Source: Eucommia ulmoides (Eukaryota > Streptophyta > Magnoliopsida > Garryales > Eucommiaceae). Taken from it: a DNA stretch of 64,000 bases. The notes below the pieces were generated by a model. The model ran no database searches, had not been told where the DNA came from, and was given only the letters and a program-made list of their open reading frames with translations. Positions 1 to 11,834 of the stretch are shown one piece after another; positions within the stretch are counted from its first letter, which is position 1, and each line of letters opens with the position of its first letter. The DNA lies in NCBI GenBank assembly GCA_016647705.1, contig CM028336.1:4526001-4590000 (forward strand), given 5' to 3'. The position numbers and the translations under genes were made by a program.

Positions 1-44
1 CCCCATAATTTGCGGAATATCTTCCCATTTTTAATGGTCAATTA

Positions 45-681
45 GGTGGCGTTTCGTAACCATTTCTATTTCCATTCCAACAGTGGGATGGGAATGGGAT
101 GGGATGGGATGGGATGAGAATTTTGTTTTCTTTTTGGGAGTAGAATTGCGTTTGGTAACGATAATTTTTTGTTTTGTTTTGGGAAGGGAATTGTGTTTGG
201 TAACGATTTTATCTTAAAATCTTTTTTTTTTTTTTTTTTTTTTTTTCTCTTTTCAATTTTGGCCTGACGGCGGTGGCGCCGGCGGTGCTCCGTCGCCGGC
301 CAGCCGGCGGTGCTCCGGCGACGCCCGGCGACGGTTCTCCGGCGTCGGAGACGGCGGTGCCCCCGCCAGCGATGACCGGACGGCGGTGGCGCCGTCGCCG
401 GCGACTGCCGGAAGTTGCCGGAAAAATCCTGGCCGGACGGTGGCCGGCGGTGGCGGGCGGCGGTCGGCCGGTAGGTAAATAGTGACCATAGGTTTTGGGA
501 ATGGAATGGGAATAATGAGAAACAACTTTTTTTTGTTTCTCATTTCTTAAGAAAAAAGTGGGCACAATTCTCAAATGGGAATGAAATGGAAACGGAAACA
601 AAAATTACCAAACGCTATTCCCAAACAGAATTCCCAAAAATCTGGAAATGGAATGGGATGGAAATGGTTATCAAACGGGGC
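45..681. mobile_element. MITE-like element with GC-rich core
   Basis: The ends are imperfect inverted repeats: GGTGGCGTTTCGTAACC at the left and GGTTATCAAACGGGGC at the right, both running into runs related to CATTCCATTTCC. The centre (about 262-478) is a strikingly GC-rich block of CCGGCGG/GGTGGCG words in AT-rich surroundings. End sequences match other copies in this window (31525-31972, 48065-48539, 59780-59978). No clear target duplication is visible. Open frames through the GC core are compositional and not genes. Confidence 0.6.
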
Positions 682-1612
682 ATGACCATTAATTGGCCAA
701 AGTCAACAAGGTATTACTGCGGCGCTAAACGCACAAAAACAATGATGTTGGGCCTGCTGTTTGCTGCTAACTTTGGGCCAAAGGAACAAAAATTGTAATA
801 AAAGAGAGATTTGGGCCTTGGTTTAATAGAGGGCATTGGGCTTTGGCTTAAGAAATCAAATGAATTAAAATAAAAAGGGAGATTGGGCTTTGGGAATAGA
901 AAATGCGGTAGGCCTTGGAAGAAAAGGCGTTGGGCCTTGGCCCAACGCATTACTTGTTCAGCACATTTGGTGGAGAGATATGACCAACTTTGGATGTCTA
1001 TATCTTTCTCATTTGAACTCTGAATTTTTCATATGACCAGTCGTTGGGAAGCTTAGAGATTCTACTTTCATGTGGAACTTGTTTCATCCCAAAAATACAA
1101 ATGTGAAATTAGTTATGACCAAAAGAGTAAATATATGTTTCTATTCTAGGACAAGGAACCACAACTTTTATCCTGTTGATCATTTTACTGCCTATTTTGC
1201 TTCCAAAAGTGTGTTTTTGATCCAATTCTTCAAATCTATAAAAATAAATAAAATAAATCAATTCTACTAACTTAATTTATTCAAAACAATAACAAAACTT
1301 AGATTAACGATATTAGATCACGTAAAATGTGACGCGATCAGACCCTGCCACATCAGTACCTCGTTAACGCTAACGGTCACGCCAACTGTTCTCTACCACA
1401 TCATCGGTTCATAGAAGGTACACTTTCCTTGATCGCTTTAGGTATTTTTGAATCGATTTTCTATAAAGTTGGATAAATTCCTAGGGTTTTTGGATCTCCT
1501 GATTCTATTTATAGCCTCAGTTTGTGATTTAAGACTCATAGAATATATTTCCTTTTATATTCGTGTAGTTTTTACGTCATTTACTCTCAAACACTTCGAC
1601 TTCTTCGCACCG
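682..1612. other. Intergenic, no gene seen
   Basis: I see no credible coding signal. A perfect 10-bp inverted repeat with a 2-base loop (GCGTTGGGCC-TT-GGCCCAACGC) lies at 927-948. The stretch from about 1330 may be leader sequence of the copia relic that follows. Confidence 0.5.
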
Positions 1613-2095
1613 ATGGAGAAGTCAGAATCATCACGTGTTATCACCATTATTCTAGATGAATCCAACTACATTTTGTGGGTTCAAGAAATGTCTAGCTTCC
1701 TACATGGTAAAAAACTGTGGCGTATTGTGAATGGGGACATTGTTGAGTCCAAGAAGAAAGACGGCGAAGATGCTGAAAAATTTGTTGAACGACTCGAAGA
1801 ATGGGATCGCAAAAATCATTAGATTCTCATATTTTTTCGTTCCACTATAATCCCATCTATCAATATCCAATCTTGTAGATTCGAGACGACTGAAGAAGTT
1901 TGGGATCTCTTCAAACTCCGTTACATTAAGGCAGATCTCTCATATTGGTATCAGCTGTTTTTCACCCTTCATAGCATGCGTCAAGAACCTGGACAGTCCA
2001 TCAATAATTTCCTATCTCAGATAAGTGCTCTGTGGGATAAGTTGGCTATCTCTGCGCCAACATATAACACCAAGGCAGATCTCTCGCATCGGTAT
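1613..2095 (+). pseudogene. Ty1/copia relic, gag N-terminal part
   Basis: The frame from the ATG at 1613 reads MEKSESSRVITIILDESNYI and continues with a UBN2/Retrotran_gag-type gag: LWVQEMSSFL, an in-frame TAG after WDRKNH (1820-1822), then FETTEEVWDLF and LHSMRQEPGQSINNFLSQ. These are standard plant copia gag motifs. The stop is a probable CAG-to-TAG change. The gag breaks off at 2095, where a SIRE-type LTR begins, and resumes in the same sense near 4083. It is a dead retrotransposon interrupted by a younger one; no protein is expected. Confidence 0.85.
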
Positions 2096-4082
2096 TGTTG
2101 ATCCTAAGATTTTGATGGATAATTAAAGGTTGATGTTGGCAGAACTAACGATTTCATTAAGTGTTTCAATTTATTAGTTTTAAATGATGAAGATATGATA
2201 ATAAAGATGATGAAGGATTAAGAGGTTGAAGAATTTGAATAACCTAAGAAAAAAATAACTCAAGTTAAATTTCAACTTTTAATATCCCAATTAGAATCAC
2301 ACACGACACAAAAAGATTTTTAAATGATTTTTATAAATATGTGTGTTTTTTAGGATTCTAATTAGATAAATTATTTGCTCTTATGTGTAATTGAAAAAGA
2401 AATATTTATAATTAATTAAAATTGAATTTAAGTATTTAGTGGAGCTAACCAAGAAAAGAAATTAGTTAAAGGGGCAAAAACGTCAATAAAAATTAATTAA
2501 AAACGAGTTTAGAAAAGTGATCCAGCATCCATAAGTCGACAAGTAAGTCAACCGGAAAAAGAATGAAAACTCTTTGTATCTCTCGGTCGACAGGTAGGTT
2601 GACCTGTACTTAAAAATGAACTATTTGTATCTATAAGTCGACAGAACGGTCGATCTGTGAAGAGAAATGGAACTCTTTGAATCTTTAAGTCAACAGATAG
2701 GTTGACTGATGGACACAGAATCTTAGGCTTGGCTACATCCTGAATCGAGCGATCAACTGATGATCTTGGACAATCGACTTATGTGTTTGTTTCAGGATAT
2801 TATGGAATTTCAGATTTTAATCTGAAAGTAGCCGTTACTAGCCGTTTTTTTGTTAAGATTTATGAGAGATTTTAGGGATTTAATCTTATTTGAGATATGC
2901 TACACATATTATGTTATCCCTATTGATTTGGTTCATTAAGTTTGAATATTTCTCAATCTAGTACATATAATTGTTTCTATTCTATTTAATTGTGATTGAG
3001 AAATATTTGGGGACTTAATTGAGATATTTAAAAACTATAATTAAGTGAATTGAATTAGAATGAAGTCTTAATGATATAAGGGGTCTAAAAGAGCAATTAA
3101 GTGTCATGATAAATGGGAACTAGCCGTTAGAGAGCTAATTTTAATCTCATTTATATAGATCTGCGTTTTTCATATCATCAAGTGAGATTAAGAGAAATCA
3201 AGAGATTATATTGAGCTTTTCTAAGAGAAATAATATTGAGTTTTTGTGAGAGCTTTTCTAAAAGACATTCTTGAGAATCATTTGTTGAGAATCATTGCAG
3301 CTACCGAATCTGAAGTAACATCGTACTAATTAATTTTTCGGTGGATTCCGGGTGAGATCTTTCCAAATTACTTTCTATATAGTATTGCTTGATTAATTTT
3401 TGGAATTTGATCTTTAAAATTTTTTTTTTGATTTTTTATTGAAAAATATTTTTTAAACAATTTCTTGAATTAATTTGATTACATGCTCAATTAAGCGCTA
3501 CCCGTTTTTGTTTATAATCAAATTTTGAGTTTCTCACTTTTCTATCACTAGTTTTGGGATATTAATTGAGTTTTAATTTATCTGAGGTGGTAGAAACTCC
3601 GAGTGAGAAAAATCACTTGTCAATTTTTAATTAGTAAGTTGAGTGGCAGATTAAATACTGTTGGGTGTATTTAATCAAAGGGTAGCTGGTTTCAGTCTCT
3701 TCCTGTAAAGAGATTGAGGTAGTAATTCTTCCTGAATTGAATTATTTTGTGTGGATTTTGTAACGGTTCAATCCTTACCGGATAAAAGGATATTTTGAAT
3801 GTTTTATGAGGTTTTGATTATTCAGCCTTTATTTTAAAAAGAACTAGGTTATTCTTGAGCCTTTAAAAAGTAGAGGTTATTCCTTAACTTGTGAAAAGTA
3901 AAATTTGTAAATATTGATTATGAGTCTGTAAAATAATCTTTGTGAGAGTTTAGTTTCTACCTTTAAAGGAATCTTGAGTTTAGTGAGTTTGACTTTCCGT
4001 GAGGCTCGGAGGACTGGACTAGCCAAAAGTAGCTTGGTGAACCAGTATAAATTTCTGGTGTGCTGCAATCTTTACTTTATTT
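2096..4082 (+). mobile_element. 3'-truncated SIRE/copia LTR inside a copia gag
   Basis: It starts TGTTGATCCTAAGATTTTG and aligns along its length with the 2.1-kb LTR at 22435-24565 (TGTTGATCTCAAGATTTTG). Shared landmarks include repeated GTCGAC-containing sub-repeats (2530-2790), 'GGTGGTAGAAACTCCGAGTGAG' near 3585 and 'CTGGTGTGCTGC' near 4056. The last ~170 bases of the full LTR are missing, so the right edge is approximate and no target duplication can be read. No internal region or partner LTR is attached, so it is effectively a solo, truncated LTR. Confidence 0.82.
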
Positions 4083-5425
4083 ATTTTCTTGTTTGGTTTT
4101 GAGATCAGAATTTGAGTCTGTACGTACCTCAATACTACATTGGAGCAAGATTTCTTCACTCGACGATATCGTTTCTGATCTACTGAGAGAATAAACATAC
4201 CTTGCAATACTACAAAGATCAAATATGGATGCCACTCTTGTCACACCAGCTAGCAAGCCAAACTCACAAAACAATCCTTATATTGCAAGTATTGTCATTC
4301 ACAAGGACACGGACTGCTCAAATGTCCATCTTATATTTGTAAGGTATACGGAGAACCAGGTCACTACTTTGCATATTGTCCTAAACTTTCATCTCCATCA
4401 TCTGGTAACCAATCAAACGGAAATCAGTCCAACTCTGGGGGTTCTCGCAATCTGTCGCACTCTAAGTTAAAAGACTTTAACACCGCAACAATTGACACTG
4501 CCCCGACTTCACCAAAATCTTCTATTGATTTCAGTGGCCTCTGTGCCATGCTCAACCAAGCTCTATCTAAAACTGGTAACCATACAACCATGTTAGGTAA
4601 AGCAAGTACTTCTCGATGGTACTTTCATTCTACTTGTTGCAATCACATGACATCCAATATCTCTATCTTTTCTTTTTAAACCTGTGATGAGCATGCACCT
4701 ATTATTCATACTTCCAGATGATCAAATATGTTCGTTAAGCACACTGGACATGCTAATAGATCCCATTTATATCTTCCTGATACATATTTGGTACCCAATC
4801 TTGATCTTAATCTTATATTTGTTGGACAATTGTGTGATCTTGGATTTGATTTTCACTTCTCTTTTATTATTTGTTGTGTGCAGGACCTTCAGACAAGAAA
4901 AATCCTTGGGACAGATCGTAAAGTCGATTGCCTCTTTGAGCTCACTTAGCTCCAAGTCTCATATTCACCAACATCACATAATCAGTCAATCAATTGCATC
5001 TATTTAATCAACCTCACCCGTGGAATTGTGGTTGCCGATTAGGTCACAATTCATCTAGCCGTCTCAAATCTCTTACTTCTTGTGATCAATTAAGTTCAGT
5101 TCAACAAGAGTCCTTTCATTATATTCATTGCTAACTTGTAAAACAATCAATTTTACCTTTTAATGATAGTTAATCTATTTCTCTTGCACTCTTTGATTTA
5201 GTGTATTATGATATTTGGGGTCTTCTCCTCATTGAACAATGGGTAGTTTTTGTTATTTTGTTAAATTTGTGGATGATTACTCTCGATATACATGATTATT
5301 TCTTATGAAAATAGATTTGAACTATTTCAAATATATTCTGATTTTTCCTCTGTGGTTAAAACTCAATTTTTTTGAAATATTAAACTTTTTCGCTCAAATA
5401 ATGCTATAGAATGCAAATGGTACAT
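4083..5425 (+). pseudogene. Ty1/copia relic, gag end to integrase start
   Basis: This continues the element of 1613-2095. In shifting frames one reads the gag end (SEFESVRTSILH, about 4103), two zinc-knuckle-like repeats (CKYCHSQGHGLLKC near 4285; the next has lost a Cys), the protease region (FHSTCCNHMTS near 4623, with the catalytic DSG gone), then LPDTYLVPNLDLNLIFVGQL and KILGTDRKVDCLFELT, a GAG-pre-integrase motif (RLGHNSSSRLKSL near 5035), and the start of integrase (VDDYSRYTW near 5267). Many frameshifts and stops. Coding similarity fades at about 5410; RT and RNase H are absent. Confidence 0.83.
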
Positions 5426-5439
5426 CAACAAAATTACTT

Positions 5440-6234
5440 TATTGTACATCAACATAATTATTTTTTATATGGGTAAAATTCCACCCCCAGCCACGTGCTT
5501 GCCACCTAGGCCAAAGACGTCGCATCTCTAACACCACATCATCAAACGACCTAATGAGCCTGGTGAATCGACAAGCCGGATGTCCCCTTAGGTCGGTAAA
5601 TACGAAGCACTTCATCAATCGCCAAGCAAGAATCTCCAATATCCTTCCCTGATACCGCCAAGAGAAAAGCAAGTCGACATAGCCATCCAGACCTGCACAT
5701 CGGTGCCTGGGCTGACCTGTCATTCAATCTCTAACAAGCTTGGCCCATGGGCTTCTCCATCAACATACAAAAGGTCCAGGCCCAGGCCCAGGCCCATAAC
5801 TCTAATCCTCTACATGCTCCTCACGCGCCAGACTGATTAAGCTTAACCAAGCTTAAAGCCCTGATTTTCCAGGATGCTAATGACGTCCCCACCTATAAAT
5901 AGAAGGCTTCGCCAAGCCATACAAGAGGTTGAAACTTTGAAGTAACAATTTTATTTTATTCAAGCAACCTCTCTTCTTTCCCCCCCTCCCCCCGGGTTCT
6001 TACTCTCACGCCAGAGAGAACATGTCAAGAACACCCCGGCCCGTTTTGTGTGCAGGTACCAACCAAAAGACCAGGTCGGACAACGCCTCAAGTAGCTCGG
6101 ACATGTTCAGTGTGAAGCTCCAGAAGGATTGAAGACCTCGACTCACCTGAGGACACTCCCCCAATTAGCTCCAACTCTCCATGTGAGGATTGACCAGACC
6201 ATACTGTTGGTTAGTCTAATTTTCGACACCAACA
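5440..6234 (+). mobile_element. Solo LTR-like element with TATA box
   Basis: The right end is GACACCAACA (6225-6234). A promoter-like CCTATAAATAG sits at about 5893. A downstream block reads TTCTTACTCTCACGCC..., then GTGCAGGTACC. The same order (TATA box, ACTCTCACRCC, GTGCAGGTAC, ...CTAACA/CACCAACA) occurs at 38989-39614 and, on the minus strand, in the LTRs of the element at 12681-16806. I infer a Ty3/gypsy-type solo LTR. The left edge is uncertain. Confidence 0.55.
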
Positions 6235-6239
6235 AATGT

Positions 6240-7600
6240 AACATCTTATAACATCTAACACGTTTTGGTATGTTGTATTGCGAATGAACACGAACTATGT
6301 GTGAATAGTCCTGTTATGCGACGTTCGAAATAATTGAAATCGTTCTATCAGTTCGGGATTTATACTCTCCACCAAGTTTGAATTTTTGAAATCAGCTAAC
6401 AATGGAAGCTTACGTGTTTGCTATTTGAAACAACCCTTTTGTAAGGTAACACCAATTTTAAAAAAGGCAATCACTAATCCCAGTATCGTTTGAATTTGGG
6501 ACTAAATAGTTCGAAATGTCTGAACAATGGGGTCGTTTGTTTCAAAATTAAACACTTAGAATCAATTGGTAATTACATCCTTAATTTGGATCCACTTGGT
6601 AATTTTCTCTAATTTAATGGCCATATATAGATTTATAAACAGAAAAAACATATTATCTATACTTAATTATACCCAAAAAAAAAATTATTTTCTCCTCAAT
6701 TAGTTATAAGATATATAAGCTTAAATATAAATACACATTTTATATTTATGTTATATTTTGGTTTGATTTGGACCGTTTCTTCTCCCTAGAGACAAAGAAC
6801 GATTGATGTTTGTCTAGAGAGTTTATGTTCGTCATGTTTTATTATGTGGATGGTGTTTATAGAAAAAACCCAAAATTTAAGAATTTAAAACATAATATAA
6901 AACAAAAAGAAAACTTTAATTAAAACTCTTTTTTTTTTCAAATCATATATTTACAGATATTTTTGTCCTTTTTTATTTTTTATTTTTTTGCATTTGTTTT
7001 CTATTTTTTTTACTTTCATTTTTTTTTTTTATCTTTCAACAAATACCATAAATAAAACATAGAACAGAACATTAAAAAAATAGAAAATAAACAACAAAAG
7101 ATATATGCTGCGAGGATACTTTTGTCAACAAAATGTGATGGATGGTATTTTAAGTAACTGAAAAAATAAAAGATATTTTAAGTATTATAAAAATAATAGG
7201 GAATGTTATTGATATTTAACTAAATGAAAGGAGCGTGTCAGAGTTAATTTTTTTTTATTTTTTGAATTGCTTCGAGAAAAAACAAAAAAAATTACAAAAT
7301 TCATTGATTTGCTTAATTCGAGGTTAGTTGGAGTATTGAATTTGTTGATGAAACATCCTCAAAATGGGTTTGTTCCTTTGTCTTTTGTCTCCCAAAAGAG
7401 AAAAATTATTGAAAAATGATAATTATATATTTTGTATGCTAAACCTAGATTGACCAAAGAATACTATGTTTTAAACGGTTTGAAAGGGCGTTTTTATATG
7501 CATGCTCTCTTCTTCTTTTTTAATTAATTATACATCTAAAAATAAATAAAAATTAAATTATTATTTTACTTTTTCATTCACTAACACATATATTCACTTA
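6240..7600. other. AT-rich intergenic, nothing recognised
   Basis: Long A/T runs and no supported gene, RNA or element boundary. Confidence 0.5.
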
Positions 7601-8540
7601 ATTTTTGTTTTTACAGTATCCTCTCCCTACTTCTTTATCCCCCCTCAGGCGACAATTATCGCCGGCAGCCGGTGATGGCCACCCAACACCAACGCCGAGC
7701 TACTGCTTCTCTCTCTATCTCTATCTCTATTTTCATCTTCTTCTTCTCTCTCTTTTCCTATCTCTCTCTTGTGGGCTTAATCCGTCGCGAACCGCGGCGA
7801 ATTTAGGCCACAAGAGAGAGAGAGGGAGGAGGAGTTGGTGGTGGTGGGTAGACTGGGGGCTAAGCGGAACTGTTTTATATGTAGAGAGACAAGATAGAGA
7901 AGAAGATAAGGAGGAACAAGGCGGTGGACAAGGGAGGTGGGTGGCCGGTGGTGCAGGGTGGCTGACGTGGGGTGGCGAGGGAGGGGTGAACCGGCAGAGG
8001 GGGTTCGGGGGTTGTGTGAAAAAGGGAAAAAATATTTTTACAAAGAGTAAAAAGTAATTTCAGAATAATTTTGATTTATTTTTTTTTTTAAAAAATGTAA
8101 CAAAGGGGTGTACATATAGAAGTTTCCACTTGAAAATCTAAAAGAAAGGGTAAAATTACATTATTAGCCCTCATAATTTTAGCAACTATCCTATTTAGTT
8201 TTTTAACTTTAAAACGATAAAATACACTCTATACCCGTTTTGGTAATTTCACAATCATGATTGAAGAAGAAAAGTAGTACAATATATTTAAATTTCTAGG
8301 CAGAAAACCAACCACCACATTTAATCATCAAAACATTAATATTGCTCATGACACCCTTAAATTAAACGACATAGATTAAAAAAAAAAAATAGTAATAATA
8401 ATAACCCTAAAATTATTTGTTGTGAATCGGCGATTTTTTCTTTGGTGGCGTGTAATCGTCTGTGTTCATTAAATCCTCATGTACACCGTTAATAGATTGT
8501 GCAGTCTTTTCTTTGTCAAAACTCGATGTTTGTCTTGAAC
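7600..8540. repeat. Dispersed repeat, copy 1 (partner near 25000-25490)
   Basis: A CT/GA-rich block (TCTCTCTATCTC..., GAGAGAGAGAGGGAGGAGG) is followed by a GGTGG-rich block, then by 'AAAAAGTAATTTCA' near 8048, and then by 'ATCCTCATGTACACCGTTAATAG' near 8472. The same order of landmarks recurs at 25000-25490. The open frame at 7605-8057 is low-complexity and not taken as a gene. Confidence 0.45.
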
Positions 8541-8622
8541 CCTACGTACAGACAAACATTAACATGTTATTTTTTTTCTCACTCTTAGGTAATATACCGC
8601 ATTTGTTTTTGATGAAATTAAA

Positions 8623-8662
<40 letters not shown>

Positions 8663-9597
8663 TTTTAAAATATTTTTTTCTTAATTCGGCGATTTCTTTC
8701 TTAATTATTTTTCTATTCTTTTAAATATATGCATTTTTTTTTGTTTAGAAAAACACAAATTACCTCTAAATTTGTCGCTTTTAACGAATTTGCATGAGAA
8801 GAAGTTTCAACAAGCTTACTTCCTGCATATGTCATATGAAAATGAGACAATGAATTGATTGCCTGGTTGCTTAATCCACGATTACATAGATAGAAATATC
8901 ATATCATATGAAAGTTAAGTCTAAAATGAAATAAAGAAAAACACTACAAAAATACAAAATCCTAGCAAAATTTTAAAAAATTGAAAAAAATCAATTGTGG
9001 GAAGGAGGCCGAGTCGTCGGCCGAGAATAATCAGAGAAAAAACCAGGATTTTGGTCGTCTTTTTTGCGTGGAAAAGGCCATGAAACCGATTCATCAGACT
9101 TGTTTGGAACAAAACCTGAATTTATTGCTCCATTTTTGTGTTCCCCTTTTGATTCCTCTGAGCCTCCACCCTTTTGATTCATGTCCATTCCCATTTTACC
9201 CTTCTCAAAAACCTACATGCCAACCATCACAATTTAATCGATCTCATACACACATATATATATATTTGTGTGCGCGCGCGTGTGAATTACTAACAAAATT
9301 AAGAGAGAGAGAGAGGGGAAACCTTGGTTGAAAAATGTTGTTTGGAAGAATCGTTATTGACGAGGGGGAGATGTCGAATGGAATTGCATGCATGGAGGAG
9401 GGAGAGAATGAAGAAGAGGAAGAAGAAGAAAATAGATGATGTAAAGGTCATGTTCACTTGTTTCTTTTTAGTAGTGAAATTTCACTAACATGAAGAAATC
9501 TGATCTAACTACTTAAAAAGCATGCTATATGAGATTTATATATATGCTTACCTTGTAGTACTGTTTGGTAGAAAAGTATAATTAATTAATAGTTTGT
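8541..9597. other. Intergenic with simple repeats
   Basis: Contains (AT)n at about 8632-8658, a TATATATGTGTGCGCGCGCG microsatellite near 9255 and GA-rich runs near 9305 and 9395-9440. No supported gene. Confidence 0.5.
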
Positions 9598-10310
9598 GTG
9601 TATAGGGTTATTACACTTTGTCTTATGTAGTTTGATCGAATTGCACTTTGTACTATTGTAAAAAAGTATAATTAATTAAAACTGCAACAATGACATTTTC
9701 CATTAAGGTTAACGATCAACCCTATAACAATCAAAATTAATAAATTTTTCAATATTAATCAACATTTATACTCTCAAATCGGGTCTGTTAATAACCGTTT
9801 CCCTTTATTTGTTTCTCATTTTCTTTTATTCCTTGAATCAGGTCGGGTCAAGTATATAAGGGGAGATTTGTTATTGAGGCTTTTGCACTTTGCACCCCTA
9901 AAGTTTCAGGGAAATACCACTTTAGTCCCTTTTCTCCTTGAAATATCCAAATTGTGTCAAGTTAATCATTCCGTCATTTTTTATAACAAAAATCAATCAC
10001 ATGTCAAACATAAAATCACTCACATAGATGAATTCTGTCTTAAAAAATGACACAATGATTAACTTGACACGATTTGAATATTTAAAGAAGGAAAGGGACT
10101 AAAGTGAAATTTCTTTGAAACTTCATGCGTATGTACAAAATGCAAAAATCTCTTTATTGTTTTAGGTAATTCTGTTAAATATTTAAAAAATTACACTTTA
10201 AGTATAAATTACATGGATAAGTGAGGAGAAAATATTATAAGGAGTGAAAAGTCCAATTCGATCAAACCATAGGGGACAAAGTGTGATATATAACCTAAAC
10301 CCTAAATATT
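9598..10310. mobile_element. Outer inverted-repeat element of a nested pair
   Basis: The left arm (from about 9602) reads TAGGGTTATTACACTTTGTC...TTTGATCGAATTGCACTTT. The right arm (about 10240-10310), reverse-complemented, reads TTAGGTTATATATCACACTTTGTCC...TTTGATCGAATTGGACTTTT. The two arms enclose the inner element at 9879-10151. No coding capacity. Class is uncertain (MITE with long terminal inverted repeats). Confidence 0.6.
9879..10151. mobile_element. Inner long-TIR MITE
   Basis: Two arms of roughly 105 bases (about 9879-9985 and 10046-10151) are near-perfect reverse complements. Shared words include TTTCACTTTAGTCCCTTT, GTGTCAAGTTAATCATT and CATTTTTTA. A ~50-base spacer separates them. 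The product would fold into one long hairpin. It is non-coding; Mutator-like long-TIR MITEs have this shape, but I could not fix a target duplication. Confidence 0.68.
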
Positions 10311-10428
10311 GAGCAATTGTTTAATGAGTTTAGGGAAATGGAATTGTGTCCCTAGGAGGAAGAGGAGTCAATAAGTCAATAGGAGAACAAATAGAAGAGA
10401 ACAAAAGCTAGAATTTATAGTTTGTTTT

Positions 10429-10463
<35 letters not shown>

Positions 10464-10734
10464 ATTGTATATATCCTAGACCTACACTTTTTGTGTCTTC
10501 TGTATTTCAAGATTTCATGTGTGTGGATCCGTGTTTGTCTCCCTCTTTACCATGCTAATTACCAACATTGTCGGCTAATTTTTTTAATTAAAAAAAATTA
10601 ACACTTTTGGAATGTCAAAACATGGGTATTTATTTCAAGTGTTAGATTGAAGGGGCATGCACCATTTAGTCCTAAAATACAAAAAAAATTACCAAACCAA
10701 ATATTTCCATCACTTTTTTTTTTTCACCAATAAG

Positions 10735-11830
10735 TCCTTTTGTCTTTTTATGACCAAAATACCCCTCACATGGATGTTGAATGTAACATCAAAATTATTA
10801 AAAAAAAAAATTATTTTTTTTGTTTGTTTTTTTTTTTTTTTTTTGTTTTTTTTTTATGCTATTTTTTTCTGATCAAAATACCCTTCATGTGGATGTTGAA
10901 TGTAACATTCGGTGTTGAATGTAATATCAATTGTTTGTTTGTTTATTTTTTTTTTGTTTTTTTTTTAATGCTATTTTTTTCTGACCAAAATGCCCCTCAT
11001 GTGGATGTTAAATGTAACATTTAACACCTGTGAGTGTTGAATGTAACGTCAATTGTGTATTTTTTTATTTTTTATTTTTAATGTTATTTTTTTCTGACTA
11101 AAATGTCCCTCATGTGGATGTTGAATGCCCCTCATATGGATGTTGAATGTAACATTCAACACCTGTGGATGTTGAATATAACATCAACTGTGTTTTTTTT
11201 TTTTTTAATGTTATTTTTTTCTGACCAAAATGCCCCTAATGTGGATGTTGAATGCCTCTCATGTGGATGTTGAATGTAACATTCAACACCTATGGATGTT
11301 AAATGTAACATCAACTGTTTTTTTTGTTTTTTTTTTTTAATTTTTTTTTTTTCTAACCAAAATACCCCTCATGTGGATGTTGAATGTAACATTCAACACA
11401 TATGGATGTTGAATGTAATATCAACTGTGTTTTTTTTTTTTTTTAATGTTATTTTTTTCTGACCAAAATGCCCCTCATGTGGATGTTGAATGCCTTTCAT
11501 GTGGATGTTGAATGTAACATCAACTATTTTTTTTTTTTTTTTTATAATGTTATTTTTTTCTAACCAAAATACCCCTCGTGTGGATGTTGAATGTAACATC
11601 AACTGTGTTTTTTTTTTTTTAATGTTATTTTTTTCTGACCAAAATACCCCTCATGTGGATGTTGAATATAACATCAACTGTTTTTTTTTTTTTTTAATGT
11701 TGTTTTTTTCTAACCAAAATACCCATTATGTGGATGTTGAATGTAACATTCATTATTCTCTTATTTTTGTATGCAGAGTAAAATACATATAATATTACAT
11801 TGAACACCTGTAAATGTTGAATATAACATC
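10735..11830. repeat. Minisatellite with palindromic TGTTGAATGTAACATTCAACA cores
   Basis: About ten variable units of 75-130 bases, each built from 'CTGACCAAAATGCCCCTCATG', 'TGGATGTTGAATGTAACATC', 'AACTGTG', a long T run and 'AATGTTATTTTTTT'. Several units carry a 21-base perfect inverted repeat, TGTTGAATG-TAA-CATTCAACA (for example near 11138, 11268 and 11379). The conceptual peptides on either strand (repeated DQNTPHVDVECNI) are a by-product of the repeat and I do not call a gene. A weaker final unit lies at about 11790-11830. Confidence 0.85.
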
Positions 11831-11834
11831 AATT

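Noticed and set aside
209..601. Overlapping open frames on both strands through the GC-rich block
   Set aside because: Frames open on both strands because of composition; Pro/Arg/Ala-rich products without a domain.
7605..8057. 150-codon plus-strand frame
   Set aside because: Low-complexity CT/GA and GGTGG repeats, no motif; landmarks are shared with another repeat copy.
10740..11792. Frames with repeated DQNTPHVDVECNI
   Set aside because: Follow the minisatellite unit and T runs; no independent coding evidence.
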